Origin: Acidobacteriota bacterium
GTDB lineage: Bacteria; Acidobacteriota; Vicinamibacteria; Vicinamibacterales; UBA2999
Assembly: GCA_016213695.1 (NCBI GenBank)
Contig: JACQZV010000048.1
Location: forward strand, 1 to 47,687
Direction: 5' to 3'
DNA length: 47,687 bases
This document shows, one piece after another, positions 33,985 through 42,592 of the stretch; the stretch's first letter is position 1, and every line of letters begins with the position of its first letter. Both the position numbers and the translations under genes were made by a program. The notes under the pieces are model-generated. The model saw only the letters and a list, made by a program, of their open reading frames with translations. It searched no databases and had not been told where the DNA came from.

Positions 33985-35531
33985 CGTGCCGCCCCCGCGC
34001 CCTGCAGCCGGGCGGCGCGCCTGGCGTCATCCTTGGCGTGCTTGCCGCCCCCGGCGTCGCGCGGGCTGTCGAGCCACCGGCGGCCCGCATTCGTCCGCAG
34101 CAGCCGCCGGAGGACGCGCACTTCAAAGCGCGACAGCCGCGTCGCCACGCGCGTCTCAGGCACGCGCGCCACTCCGGGCAGCGCCTCGACCGCATCGACA
34201 AACAGCGGCGTCGACGGCCTCGTCAGGCCCTGCGGCCTGACGAACGCCTCGACAAACCGGCGGCTGCGCTCCGGATCCGGAATCTCGCCGCGGAGCGCCG
34301 CGGCCAGCTGCGCCGCGTGCTCCTCGAGCGTGCGGCTCGCATGGAGCAGCCCGCCGGCCACCGTCAGCAGATAGTGAAAGTGGATGGTGCCTTCCTGGTT
34401 GTCGTGGTATTCGGGCGGCAGGACGGCGTAGATCGGGCGGCCGGCGATGGCGCCCTCGACAAACGCGCTCGTGTTGAGGCCGGCAACGGCCGCACTGTGG
34501 TGCAGCGAATCGAAGTAATCCGCCCGCGACCCGGCGTCCACGGGGTTCCCGCCCCAGAACGCCACACCGGGCCCCAGATCCTGAAGCGGCACGTGCTGCC
34601 ACTCGGCCAGCCGCTGCGGATGCGGACGAATGAGCACGTGGGCGTCGCGCAGGGCCGCGTCCGCGCTCCCGCGCAGCGCCCGGACCCAGCGGACCACGAA
34701 GCCCGCCTCCGGGGGGCTGCCGCGAAACAGCGACGAACACACCCACAGCAGGAACGGCCGATCGTCGGGCAGCCCGACGCGCCGGCAGAACTCGGCCCGG
34801 GAGCGCGACGGCCCGCGGTCGAACCACTGGTCGAAGCACTGGGCGCCGGTGACGACGATGCGGGTGGCGGGCACCGCGTGGAGCGCCCGCGCCTCCTCGG
34901 CCTGCGTGGGGTTCCAGACAAAGACGCGGTCGGGCACCGTGCGGATGAGCGCCTTGCTCGACAGATGATCCCAGCTCCACACGCAGAGCGCCGTCGGAAT
35001 GCCGAGCGCGCGGGCGCCATAGAGGCAGTCGAGCTCGTCGGACGCGACCACGCCGACGAGCGGCGTGATGAGGACCGCGTCGGGCGCCTCGCCGCGGATG
35101 TAATCGGCCACCTCCGTGCTGACCGGCACCGACTGTTCCATCCGCCAGATCCAGCGCGCGAGGAGGCGCCGGCCCGCCGCGCCGGCGGCGAGCGAGCGCG
35201 TCAGCGCGAGCACGAAGCGCGGCGTCCGCTCCCGGGCGCGCGATTCGAGCCGCGGCGCCGTCGCGTACGCGGGCTCGAGGTAGCGGAGGTAGTCCAGGCC
35301 GAGACGGAGCCGCGTGGCCAGCTTGAACCAGCCGTCCTTGCGGTGCGGCGCCTGCCCCGCCGTGATGCCCGGGTACTCGGCCCTGAGCCGCTCGAGCATC
35401 TCGCGGCCGCCGAGCGACTCCTGGCGTTCGAGGGCGATATGCACGCGGTGACCGCGCTCGGCCAGCAGGCGCAGCACCGATTCGAAGTTGCGGAGGTAGG
35501 TGGAGTGCCGCGCGAAAAAGAGAATCTTCAC
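33981..35531 (-). CDS. A-domain protein 1 (free-standing)
   Basis: 516 residues from GTG (KILFFARHSTYLRNFES follows), GTGA overlap with the next gene upstream. A-domain signatures: WSWDHLSSK (185-193), VWNPTQAEEARALH, VTGAQCFDQWF, LWVCSSLFRG, IRPHPQR, YFDSLHHSAAVAGLNTSAF and NQEGTIHFHYLL. The protein ends about 50 residues after the shared C-terminal helix, with a basic tail (RRLLRTNAGRRW) that might bind membrane or a partner. It lies directly before the A-B fusion at 31336 in transcription order. The fold looks like GT-B, with the RPHP block in the position of a donor-site loop, as in capsule-type transferases. No named family was recognised. Confidence 0.75.
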   Translation of the reverse strand: MKILFFARHSTYLRNFESVLRLLAERGHRVHIALERQESLGGREMLERLRAEYPGITAGQAPHRKDGWFKLATRLRLGLDYLRYLEPAYATAPRLESRARERTPRFVLALTRSLAAGAAGRRLLARWIWRMEQSVPVSTEVADYIRGEAPDAVLITPLVGVVASDELDCLYGARALGIPTALCVWSWDHLSSKALIRTVPDRVFVWNPTQAEEARALHAVPATRIVVTGAQCFDQWFDRGPSRSRAEFCRRVGLPDDRPFLLWVCSSLFRGSPPEAGFVVRWVRALRGSADAALRDAHVLIRPHPQRLAEWQHVPLQDLGPGVAFWGGNPVDAGSRADYFDSLHHSAAVAGLNTSAFVEGAIAGRPIYAVLPPEYHDNQEGTIHFHYLLTVAGGLLHASRTLEEHAAQLAAALRGEIPDPERSRRFVEAFVRPQGLTRPSTPLFVDAVEALPGVARVPETRVATRLSRFEVRVLRRLLRTNAGRRWLDSPRDAGGGKHAKDDARRAARLQGAGAAR

Positions 35532-35905
35532 TGGATCCGGCCGGCCTGGACGCGGCGAAGCGCCTTCGACGGCTTCTTCATCGCCTGCGTGTAGTCGGTG
35601 TCGAGCACGTCGACGGTCCGCAGGTCGCAGGCACGGCTGAGCGCCTGACTGATTCCCGTCAACTGCGTGTTGTGGCGCGACCGTTCCCGGTTCAGGCTGT
35701 AGAGCGCGGGACAGCCGGCCGCGGCGGAGAGCGACGCGTACGCGTCCACCTGCGCGTCGGTCATTTCCTGGAACGAGGCGACATTCACGAAGTCGATGTT
35801 GGCCAGCTCGTCGCTCCAGTACGCGCTCGGCGCGGCGACGCCCGCCGCCGCCGCGCGCTGCATGGCCGCGATCGCGGCCGTGTCGGCCGTCGCGTCAACC
35901 GGCAA
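35528..35905 (-). CDS. truncated sugar O-methyltransferase-like protein (C-terminal remnant)
   Basis: 125 residues from TTG 35905; a stop codon lies two codons upstream in this frame, so it cannot extend. The segment IDFVNVASFQEMTDAQVDAY, then a strand with YSLNRERS, looks like the C-terminal end of putative sugar O-methyltransferases (NanM-type annotations). The whole SAM-binding part that should precede it is absent. The 11-base overlap with the A gene upstream and the GTGA overlap downstream keep the reading of the operon unbroken. It may be a decayed methyltransferase kept for coupling, or a small protein with a separate role. I am only moderately sure of the homology. Confidence 0.5.
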   Translation of the reverse strand: MPVDATADTAAIAAMQRAAAAGVAAPSAYWSDELANIDFVNVASFQEMTDAQVDAYASLSAAAGCPALYSLNRERSRHNTQLTGISQALSRACDLRTVDVLDTDYTQAMKKPSKALRRVQAGRIQ

Positions 35906-37403
35906 GCGTCACCTCGACCGGCGCCTTTTTCGCCTTCCTGCGCCGGAGGGCCGCCGCCTGCGCGGCGCGCGCCGCCGGCGCGAGCAGCAGGCGAATCAGG
36001 CGGTCCAGCACGCGCCCGGCCGGCGGCGGCGCCGGGCGCGCGGCCGCCCCCTGCATCAGCGCCTCGACGAACAGGCCGGCCGCCCGCCGATCGAGTCCGT
36101 GCGGGCGCACGAAACCGGCGATGAACGCGCGGCTCCGCGCAGCGTAGGTGTCAGGGTCGCCGAGGATCCGCGCCAGCTGCCCGACGTGCTGCTCGAAGTC
36201 GTCGGCGATATGCAGCAGCCCGCCGTTGACGCTCTTGAGGTGCTGGAAATGCAGCGTGCCTTCCTGCTGCCCCTCGAACTCGGCCGCCCGGATCGTGCAC
36301 ACCGGCCGCCCGACAATGCCGGATTCAATCAGCGCGCTCGTATTGACGCCGACCACGGCGACGCTGTGGAACATCGAGTCGAAGTACTCGCGGCGCGCGT
36401 CGGCGTCCACGGGGTTGGCGCCGGCGCGAGGAAAGATCGCCGCGCCCTGCGATGACAGATCCACGTCCTGCCACTGCTGGGCGTTCTGGGGGTGCGGCCG
36501 GATGAGGACGTTCGCCCCCCGCACGGCGTCGTCTCCGGCGGTTCGCACCGCGTCGAGCCACCGCCGGACGAACGGCACCTCGAGCGGCGTGATGAAGGGA
36601 GACGAACAGAGATAGAGGACGATCGGCCGCGACGGATCGAACCCGTGGCGGGCGCAGAACGCGTCGCGCGTGGTCGACGAATGCGTCGTGAACCAGTCGT
36701 CATAGGCCTGCGCGCCGGTGACCGACACGCGGTCCGGCGGGACGCCGTGGATCTCCCACGCCTCCGTGCGCTGCGCCTCGTTCCAGACGACCACGCGATC
36801 CGGCACGACGTGCAGCAGCCCCTTGGTCGTGAGGTGATCCCAGCTGCCGACCCCGAGCACCGTGGGAATGCCGAGCTGACGCGCAACGCGCACGTAATCA
36901 ACCTGCGAGTTGCCGAAATAGAGCAGCGGCGTGACGAGCAGCACGTCGGGGCGCTCGGTCTCGAGCAGCTCGCGGGCCGCGGGGCTCGGCGGCAGCGCGC
37001 GCTCGCACCGGCCGACGATCGCGTGCAGAAACCGGCGGCCGGCGGCCGTCCCGACGAGCAGCCCCGGCAGCCTCGACGCGAGGGCCGGCGCCTGGCTCGC
37101 CGCGCGCGCGCGCAGGCTCGTCGCCTCCGCGTAGCGCGGCTCGAGGTACCGCCAGTAATCGCGGCACAGCCGCAGCCGCACCGCGAGGTGCTGCCACATG
37201 TCCTTGCGCTGCGGGGCGTAGGCAAACGTGATCGCAGCGCCGGGACAGGCCGCGGTCAGGTTGTCGATGGTCCTGGTGCCCCCGAGGCTGTCTGCGCGGT
37301 CGGCGACGAGACGGAGCGTGTGGCCCTCGGCCGCCAGCGCGCGCAGCGCCGGCTCGAAGTTGCGCAGAAAACCGAAATGGCTGACTGCGAAGAGGATCTT
37401 CAT
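35895..37403 (-). CDS. A-domain protein 2 (free-standing)
   Basis: 502 residues from ATG (MKILFAVSHFGFLRNFEP), ATGA overlap. A-domain signatures: GSWDHLTTKGLLH, VWNEAQRTEAWEIHG, VTGAQAYDDWF, LYLCSSPF, IRPHPQNAQQW, YFDSMFHSVAVVGVNTSALIES and QQEGTLHFQHLKS. It differs from A protein 1 in having TTKG rather than SSK, a variant shared with the A proteins at 42589 and 44037. The C-terminus after residue ~455 is a basic helix. It follows a formyltransferase gene and precedes the methyltransferase remnant, so its product may be a modified amino sugar unit. No catalytic assignment is possible from the sequence alone. Confidence 0.74.
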   Translation of the reverse strand: MKILFAVSHFGFLRNFEPALRALAAEGHTLRLVADRADSLGGTRTIDNLTAACPGAAITFAYAPQRKDMWQHLAVRLRLCRDYWRYLEPRYAEATSLRARAASQAPALASRLPGLLVGTAAGRRFLHAIVGRCERALPPSPAARELLETERPDVLLVTPLLYFGNSQVDYVRVARQLGIPTVLGVGSWDHLTTKGLLHVVPDRVVVWNEAQRTEAWEIHGVPPDRVSVTGAQAYDDWFTTHSSTTRDAFCARHGFDPSRPIVLYLCSSPFITPLEVPFVRRWLDAVRTAGDDAVRGANVLIRPHPQNAQQWQDVDLSSQGAAIFPRAGANPVDADARREYFDSMFHSVAVVGVNTSALIESGIVGRPVCTIRAAEFEGQQEGTLHFQHLKSVNGGLLHIADDFEQHVGQLARILGDPDTYAARSRAFIAGFVRPHGLDRRAAGLFVEALMQGAAARPAPPPAGRVLDRLIRLLLAPAARAAQAAALRRRKAKKAPVEVTLAG

Positions 37404-38224
37404 GCCTGTCTGAGTGTAACCGGCTCTTCCGGCAGCGACACGAGCGCGAGGCGCGCGTCGCGGCGCGCGCGGTCGTCGAGATACTCGGCCAGCATGCCGG
37501 TGGCGACGTTCCGGTCGAGCCGCCGCACCGCGGCGGCGGAAAAATCCTTGCGCTGATAGAGCCGTCCTCCACCCTGCTGCGGCATCGACGGCAGCGGCCG
37601 GACGGCCGCCCGCCGCGCCGCCTGCAGCAGCACATCCACGGCGGCCACGATGGCCCGATTCCCCAGATCGTGCGGGCCGTCGTCGGCCCTGACGTCGGGA
37701 CGGGCGTGCGCCACGATCGGCCCGGTGTCGATGCCCGCATCGAGGTAGTGGATCGTGGCCCCGACGTATTCCGGCTCCCGGTTCACGAGCGGCCAGAAGT
37801 TCGTACCGGCGCCGCGGTAATACGGCGACAGCCCGAGATGAAGATTGAGAATCCGTCCCGGAAACGCGTCAATGACGGCGGCCGACAGAATCCCGGTGCC
37901 GAAGACCGTCACCACGTCGGGGCGTGTCGCGACCATCGCCGCAATCTCGTCCGGCGTGTTGCAGCCACCGGACGCCACCGAATGGTGGACGCACGCCGGT
38001 GGGAGCCGCAGATCGGCGTCGGCGCCGAACCACTCGGCCTCGCTGGCATCGCGAGCCGCGAAGTGCCGCTGAATCTCGGCCTCATCGTCTGGTGTCTCCG
38101 CGTAGCGCAGCGGCTCGAACGACTTGCGCTCCTGCCAGACGCCCACCAGATCGAGCCGCTCAGCGGCGCGGTTCGCGAGGTACTGATGGCGCAGGAAGGT
38201 GCTGGTGAGGATCAGGACCTTCAC
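37400..38224 (-). CDS. formyltransferase-fold protein, candidate sugar N-formyltransferase
   Basis: 274 residues from GTG 38224 in a GTGA overlap. It has the formyltransferase core, with FGTGILSA (~108-115), NLHLGLSPYYRGAGTN (127-142; catalytic Asn127 and His129) and GATIHYLDAGIDTGPIVAH, where Asp166 completes the Asn-His-Asp triad. These residues are shared with phosphoribosylglycinamide, methionyl-tRNA and sugar N-formyltransferases, all using N10-formyl-tetrahydrofolate. Being inside a glycan operon with an aminotransferase and amino-sugar pathway genes, a 4-amino-sugar is the most likely acceptor. There is no extra nucleotide-sugar domain like those in some sugar formyltransferases. The acceptor is inferred. 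Confidence 0.85.
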   Translation of the reverse strand: MKVLILTSTFLRHQYLANRAAERLDLVGVWQERKSFEPLRYAETPDDEAEIQRHFAARDASEAEWFGADADLRLPPACVHHSVASGGCNTPDEIAAMVATRPDVVTVFGTGILSAAVIDAFPGRILNLHLGLSPYYRGAGTNFWPLVNREPEYVGATIHYLDAGIDTGPIVAHARPDVRADDGPHDLGNRAIVAAVDVLLQAARRAAVRPLPSMPQQGGGRLYQRKDFSAAAVRRLDRNVATGMLAEYLDDRARRDARLALVSLPEEPVTLRQA

Positions 38225-39714
38225 GGCTCTCCGTCAACGTCGGTGTCCGGTTCCGCCTGCGGGCGGGCCGGGTGCAGGCGCGCCTGCTCGTCGAAGCCGG
38301 CCACACCGGCCGCGACAGCGCGCGCAACGATGGCCTCCCACTCGTCCCGGTACCGCCAGCGCTGCGCGTCCGGCACACGCAGGATCGCCAGGTCCCGCGC
38401 CTTCAGGTACGCGGCAACGCGCGCGCTCCGCTCGTCGAGGCTCATCGAGGGCTGGCGCGGGCCATCGAGGGCCCGCCCGAGGAAGATCACGTGGCCGTGA
38501 TGCCGGCCGGTAAACACCGGCTCGAAGCCGCCGGCAGCCAGCACGCGCGTCAGCGACCGGCGGTCGAACGTCTGCATGTGGAACGGATTGAGCGTGTTGA
38601 TCATCGACGCAGCGCCGGCGAGGAACTCCGCGTCGTCCGGCTCGTTATAGAGGTAGAGATGGCCGCCCGGCGCCAGACGGCGGCGCGCTTCGGCCAGGAA
38701 GCCTCGGGGGTCGAGCGCATGCGTCAGCATGTGGTTCGCGATGATGAGGTCGAACTGCCCCTCGTACGGGATCGTGAAGTGCTCGAAATCAAGCAGCGAC
38801 GAGGCGGTGATGCCGTACGCCTGCTGCATCACGAACTGCTGCGCGTGCGTCATCGGCAGGGCGTACGGTTCGGCCCCGTAGAGGCGCTGCAGCGCCACCA
38901 GGATCGATCCGAAGCGGGGACGGATTTCGAGCACCCTGGGCTGCCGGAGCGTCAGATGGGAACCGAGGATTTCCACGTGCGCGCTGCTCGCCAGCCGGTC
39001 GTTCTGGAGCTGCGGAAGGTAGTCGCCCCGCCCGCGTTCCAGATGCTCGGACACGAACGTGCCGCCGGCGAGGCGCGCCACCAGCGTGGCGCGGTCCGCC
39101 TCCGAGAGCGGCCCCGGCGACAGGAGGAGGCTGCGGTTCTGATTGCGGGCGGTGCGGCCGAGGTTGTCGTCGAACCGCTCGAAGAGTTCCCTGAAGGTGT
39201 CCCCGGCCGGGCGCCGCGCGGCATACGTGACGCCGCAGCCGTGGCACACGCAATAGTCGTAGCGTTTGAGCGCCTCGTCCACCTCGACGTCGATGAGGAT
39301 GAGCCGGTTGTACTCGCACACGAGCGTGCGGGCAGCGGCGCCGCAGGCCGGACATGCGTCGAGCGCCGTCATCGCGACCGTACGCAGAGCGGAGCCAACC
39401 GGACGATCCCGCTCAGGTTGTCCTGCCGGACCCGCCACGTTCTCGAGACTCGTCGGCACCGTCTCGCTCCCCAGCACGAGCGGCGCCCGTGTCGCGGGCG
39501 CGGTGCCCTGCACGAGGATTCTCAGCGCCTTCTGCTCCTCCCGGAGCTGACGCGCGGTGTCCTCGAATTTCTTCAGGCGGGCGCCGAACGCATGGACATC
39601 GCGGCCGAATCCTTCGAGCGCCGCCTCGAGACGCGCCTCGATCGACGGCGAGCGCCACCGCGGAATCAGGCTCCGGAGCCAGCGCTTCGCGACGCCGAGC
39701 GAGGCGGTCGTCAC
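38221..39714 (-). CDS. methyltransferase-like protein with coiled-coil head and cysteine cluster
   Basis: 497 residues from GTG 39714 in a GTGA overlap. Residues ~25-70 look like a coiled coil (EARLEAALEG to EEQKALRIL). Around 120-165 there is a zinc-binding cluster: CPACG, then CVCHGCG about 33 residues later. A Rossmann-type methyltransferase region follows, with VLEIRPRFGSIL in place of the usual EIGCGTG motif, then FDLIIANHMLTHALDP and APGGHLYLYNEP. The motif I glycine set is degenerate, so it may bind SAM weakly or use another ligand. It sits among the A and B genes and is coupled on both sides. A sugar methylation role is plausible but not shown. Confidence 0.68.
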   Translation of the reverse strand: MTTASLGVAKRWLRSLIPRWRSPSIEARLEAALEGFGRDVHAFGARLKKFEDTARQLREEQKALRILVQGTAPATRAPLVLGSETVPTSLENVAGPAGQPERDRPVGSALRTVAMTALDACPACGAAARTLVCEYNRLILIDVEVDEALKRYDYCVCHGCGVTYAARRPAGDTFRELFERFDDNLGRTARNQNRSLLLSPGPLSEADRATLVARLAGGTFVSEHLERGRGDYLPQLQNDRLASSAHVEILGSHLTLRQPRVLEIRPRFGSILVALQRLYGAEPYALPMTHAQQFVMQQAYGITASSLLDFEHFTIPYEGQFDLIIANHMLTHALDPRGFLAEARRRLAPGGHLYLYNEPDDAEFLAGAASMINTLNPFHMQTFDRRSLTRVLAAGGFEPVFTGRHHGHVIFLGRALDGPRQPSMSLDERSARVAAYLKARDLAILRVPDAQRWRYRDEWEAIVARAVAAGVAGFDEQARLHPARPQAEPDTDVDGEP

Positions 39715-41408
39715 GACTGGACGCGCCTCCGCTCGTCGGTGGCCCGGCGCTTGGCGGCTTTTGCCAGCTCGCGTTCGGCGCGCCGCCGCATCTTGACGTC
39801 CGCTTCCTGAGCCTGGCGCGCCTGTTTGGCCAGCCGGAGAGACTGGAGGTGCTCCTGGCGCGCGGTGCGGCGTTCCGCCTTGATGCGCAGCCCGTCCGCC
39901 TCGTGCGCGGCGCGCTGGCGCTCGTCCGCGATCTCCGTCTCGCTCAGAAAGAGGGTGCGGATGCCCGGCTGCGCCGCGAGCACGCAAAGGGCGCCCGCAA
40001 CCAGCCGGCCTCTGCCGGCGCCGAAGACGACGGCATCGGGCGCCGGCGCCTCCCCCAGCGATTCGACCGTCTCGACGAAGCGATCGGTGGCCCGGCGCTC
40101 GAGCCCGTGCGGCCGGACGAACCGCTCCACGAACGCCCGCGTGCGCGCAGCCGCTGCGCCGGGATGTGCGAGAACGTCCGAGAGCTGCCTGACGTGCGTG
40201 TCGAAGTCCGGGGCAGTGAGGAGCACGCCTGTCGCCGGATCCGCGAGATACCCGAAGTGCGTCGTCCCCTCCTGGTGCACCGTGAATGCAGAGGTCTCGA
40301 TGGTCAGCGTCGGACGCCCGACGACCGCCGCCTCCACGAAGGCGCTCGTCACGAGGCCGACGACCGCTGAGGCGTAGTACAGGGAGTCGAAGTAGTCGGC
40401 CTTGGCCTGAGCGTCCACGGGGTTGCGGCCCGAGAGCGCCACATTCGGCCACGACGCGAGGTCCAGGCCGTTCCATTCCCGCAGGCGCTCGGGGTGGGGA
40501 CGGATGAGCACGCCGGCCTGCCGCAGCACGGGATCATCGCTCTCCCGCAGCGCGCGAATCCAGTCGAGCACGAACGGCGCCTCGGCGGGAGCCGGCCGTG
40601 ACAGCACCGAGCACACGTACAGCAGGATAGGCTTGGACGGATCGAGGCCGATCGAATCGCAGAACTGCTCGCGGCTGCGGCTCGGGTGACGGTCGAACCA
40701 CTGGTCGTAGCACTGCGCCCCTGTCACGACGACGCGGTCCGGCGGAATGCCGTGCAGGTCGGTCGCCTCGGCCTTCTGGATGTCGTTCCAGACGATGACG
40801 CGCTCGGGGAAGAGCTTCAGCCATGCCTTGCCCGACAGGTGGTCCCAGCTGAAGATCGTGAGCGCGCACCGCCGCCCTGCCGCCATTGCGCTCTTCTGAT
40901 GATCGAGCTGCAGCGCGCCCGGGTTGGTCACCGACGCGAGCAGGACGACGTCGGGCGCACGCTCGGCGATGAAAGCGTCCATCACGGGCGGCGTTGGAAT
41001 GCCGCGCTCGATCGCCGCGAGCACGCGGGCGACCCGACCCCTCCACGCGGCGGAGCGTCCGCGGCCGCCGCCCAGCAGGCGTACGAGCCCCGAGGCGGCG
41101 CGCTCGCGGGTGCGCGCCCGGTACTTCACGATGCGCTCGTACCGCGGGTCGAGAAACCTGACGAACTCCAGGCCGCGGCGGACGGCGCGCGAGAGCGGCA
41201 TCCACGTCCACTCGTCCAGCCGCGGGGTGAATCCCCATGTCACACCCGGCAGTTCGGCCGCCAGCCGCTCCACCAGCTCGGCCCCGCCCATCGTCTCCGG
41301 CTCGTCGGCGGCCAGGTGCACACGATGTCCTCGCGCCGCGAGAGCGCGGACGACCGACTCGAAGTTCCGGTAATACGAAAAGTGGAGGGCGCAGAACAGG
41401 ACATTCAT
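39711..41408 (-). CDS. A-domain protein 3 with long charged helical tail
   Basis: 565 residues from ATG 41408 (MNVLFCALHFSYYRNFES), ATGA overlap. A-domain motifs include FSWDHLSGKAWLK, VWNDIQKAEATDLHG, VTGAQCYDQWF, IRPHPERLREW, YFDSLYYASAVVGLVTSAF (Val where most copies have Asn) and HQEGTTHFGYL. After ~485, a tail of 80 residues is very rich in Arg, Glu, Ala and Lys and reads as a single long helix, possibly a coiled coil. The N-terminally neighbouring B protein at 41405 has its own coiled-coil head. A heteromeric A-B pair, equivalent to the fused proteins, is a reasonable inference. It is coupled to the methyltransferase-like gene that follows. Confidence 0.74.
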   Translation of the reverse strand: MNVLFCALHFSYYRNFESVVRALAARGHRVHLAADEPETMGGAELVERLAAELPGVTWGFTPRLDEWTWMPLSRAVRRGLEFVRFLDPRYERIVKYRARTRERAASGLVRLLGGGRGRSAAWRGRVARVLAAIERGIPTPPVMDAFIAERAPDVVLLASVTNPGALQLDHQKSAMAAGRRCALTIFSWDHLSGKAWLKLFPERVIVWNDIQKAEATDLHGIPPDRVVVTGAQCYDQWFDRHPSRSREQFCDSIGLDPSKPILLYVCSVLSRPAPAEAPFVLDWIRALRESDDPVLRQAGVLIRPHPERLREWNGLDLASWPNVALSGRNPVDAQAKADYFDSLYYASAVVGLVTSAFVEAAVVGRPTLTIETSAFTVHQEGTTHFGYLADPATGVLLTAPDFDTHVRQLSDVLAHPGAAAARTRAFVERFVRPHGLERRATDRFVETVESLGEAPAPDAVVFGAGRGRLVAGALCVLAAQPGIRTLFLSETEIADERQRAAHEADGLRIKAERRTARQEHLQSLRLAKQARQAQEADVKMRRRAERELAKAAKRRATDERRRVQS

Positions 41409-42592
41409 CCGATCAGCAGCTTGAACTCGGCGGTTGACATCACGGAAAACCGGCCGCCGTTGGTATGGTGGAACACCTCGAGTGCCAGGGCCAGATGGTG
41501 ACGCCGCCAGTTGGACTTCGACCACACCGCCACCACCGGCGTGCCGCAGACCGCTGCGAGGTACGCTCCCCCACCGTAGGTGCTGATGAACTGGCGGGCG
41601 TGCGCCGCCACCGATGCCTGCACGCCGATGTTGGTCGCCGGGTCCGCTCCCATGTCGATGACCTGAACGCCATCCGGCACCGTGACGGCGACGTCGCCAT
41701 GGTCGTCGAACCGCGTGCTCGACTGCAGGAGGACGACGCGGTTCTCCTTGGCAAGCGCCTGGAGGGCGGCGGACGCCACCTCGCGATTCTCCGGAGAATC
41801 CGGAAACGCCTTCGACGAATAGAAGCGGGCGGCGACGTAGTCTTCCGGCACCTCCGCGTGGCGCGGCGGCGTGGCCCGGCATGGCTTCAGGACGGTCATG
41901 GCAAGCTGCGCGGGGATGGCATCCGCCCAGAGCGGCGCCAGCGCGGCGTACATCATCGAGGGATGGAGCAGGCTGGGACGCGTGAGGCCGAGCTGGCGCG
42001 CGGCGCTGCGCGCCAGCTGCCGGTCGAGGCTTCGCACTGAATCCTGCTTCTGCGTCAGATACTCGCCCTTCTGCTCGCGCAGGCGGTTCGGCTTGACGAA
42101 GTTGAAGAGGTCCACGTACGGCACGTCGAGCCCGTACAGGTCCCGGCTTCCGCCACGGGCGACCAGGCTGACCTTGCCCATGTCGAACCCGTGCGTGATC
42201 AGGGCCCACCGGACAAACGGCGCCCACGCGATCGCCTCGAACCCGATCTCGCCGTACCACGGACCCACGATAATCGGCCGGCCGGACGCGGCGAGCCTCC
42301 GCAGGTACCGTTCGATGCGGGTGCGCGACACCTTGAACTGCGACCGGGCCAGCACGCGTTCGAGCGAGCGGATCGTCTCGGCGTTGTCGCGAAGGTGCTG
42401 CCGCACCTGGTCGATGCCGTCCATCGACCGCTTGAGCTTCCGCACCGTCTCGCTCTGCTTCTGCAGCTGCTGCCGCATCTCGTCGAGCCGGCGCAGCGCC
42501 GTCGCACCCTCCTCGCCGCGGTGCTTCATCTCACGCGTGAGCAGGCGCACCTGCTGCCGCATCTCGTTGAACTGCCTGAGGTAATTGGTCAT
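41405..42592 (-). CDS. B-domain protein 4 with coiled-coil head
   Basis: 395 residues from ATG 42592, ATGA overlap. Residues 1-90 form a probable coiled coil (repeated heptad hydrophobics and many Gln, Arg and Glu). The B domain starts with GPWYGEIGFE at 110-119, then AWAPFVRWA, VARGGSRDLY (Ala and Asp in place of SRGG..WY), LHPSMMYAALAPLW, YVAARFYSS, FDDHGDV and ISTYGGGAYLAA. It is the most diverged B copy. It follows the A gene at 42589 in transcription order, as A precedes B in the fusions, so the two may act as a split A-B unit. Function is inferred as above. Confidence 0.72.
   Translation of the reverse strand: MTNYLRQFNEMRQQVRLLTREMKHRGEEGATALRRLDEMRQQLQKQSETVRKLKRSMDGIDQVRQHLRDNAETIRSLERVLARSQFKVSRTRIERYLRRLAASGRPIIVGPWYGEIGFEAIAWAPFVRWALITHGFDMGKVSLVARGGSRDLYGLDVPYVDLFNFVKPNRLREQKGEYLTQKQDSVRSLDRQLARSAARQLGLTRPSLLHPSMMYAALAPLWADAIPAQLAMTVLKPCRATPPRHAEVPEDYVAARFYSSKAFPDSPENREVASAALQALAKENRVVLLQSSTRFDDHGDVAVTVPDGVQVIDMGADPATNIGVQASVAAHARQFISTYGGGAYLAAVCGTPVVAVWSKSNWRRHHLALALEVFHHTNGGRFSVMSTAEFKLLIG

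Noticed and set aside
41408-42260. long N-terminal extension of the A protein at 39711
   Set aside because: The extra residues lie over the B gene at 41405 in another frame and are low complexity; MNVLF at 41408 matches the other A starts.
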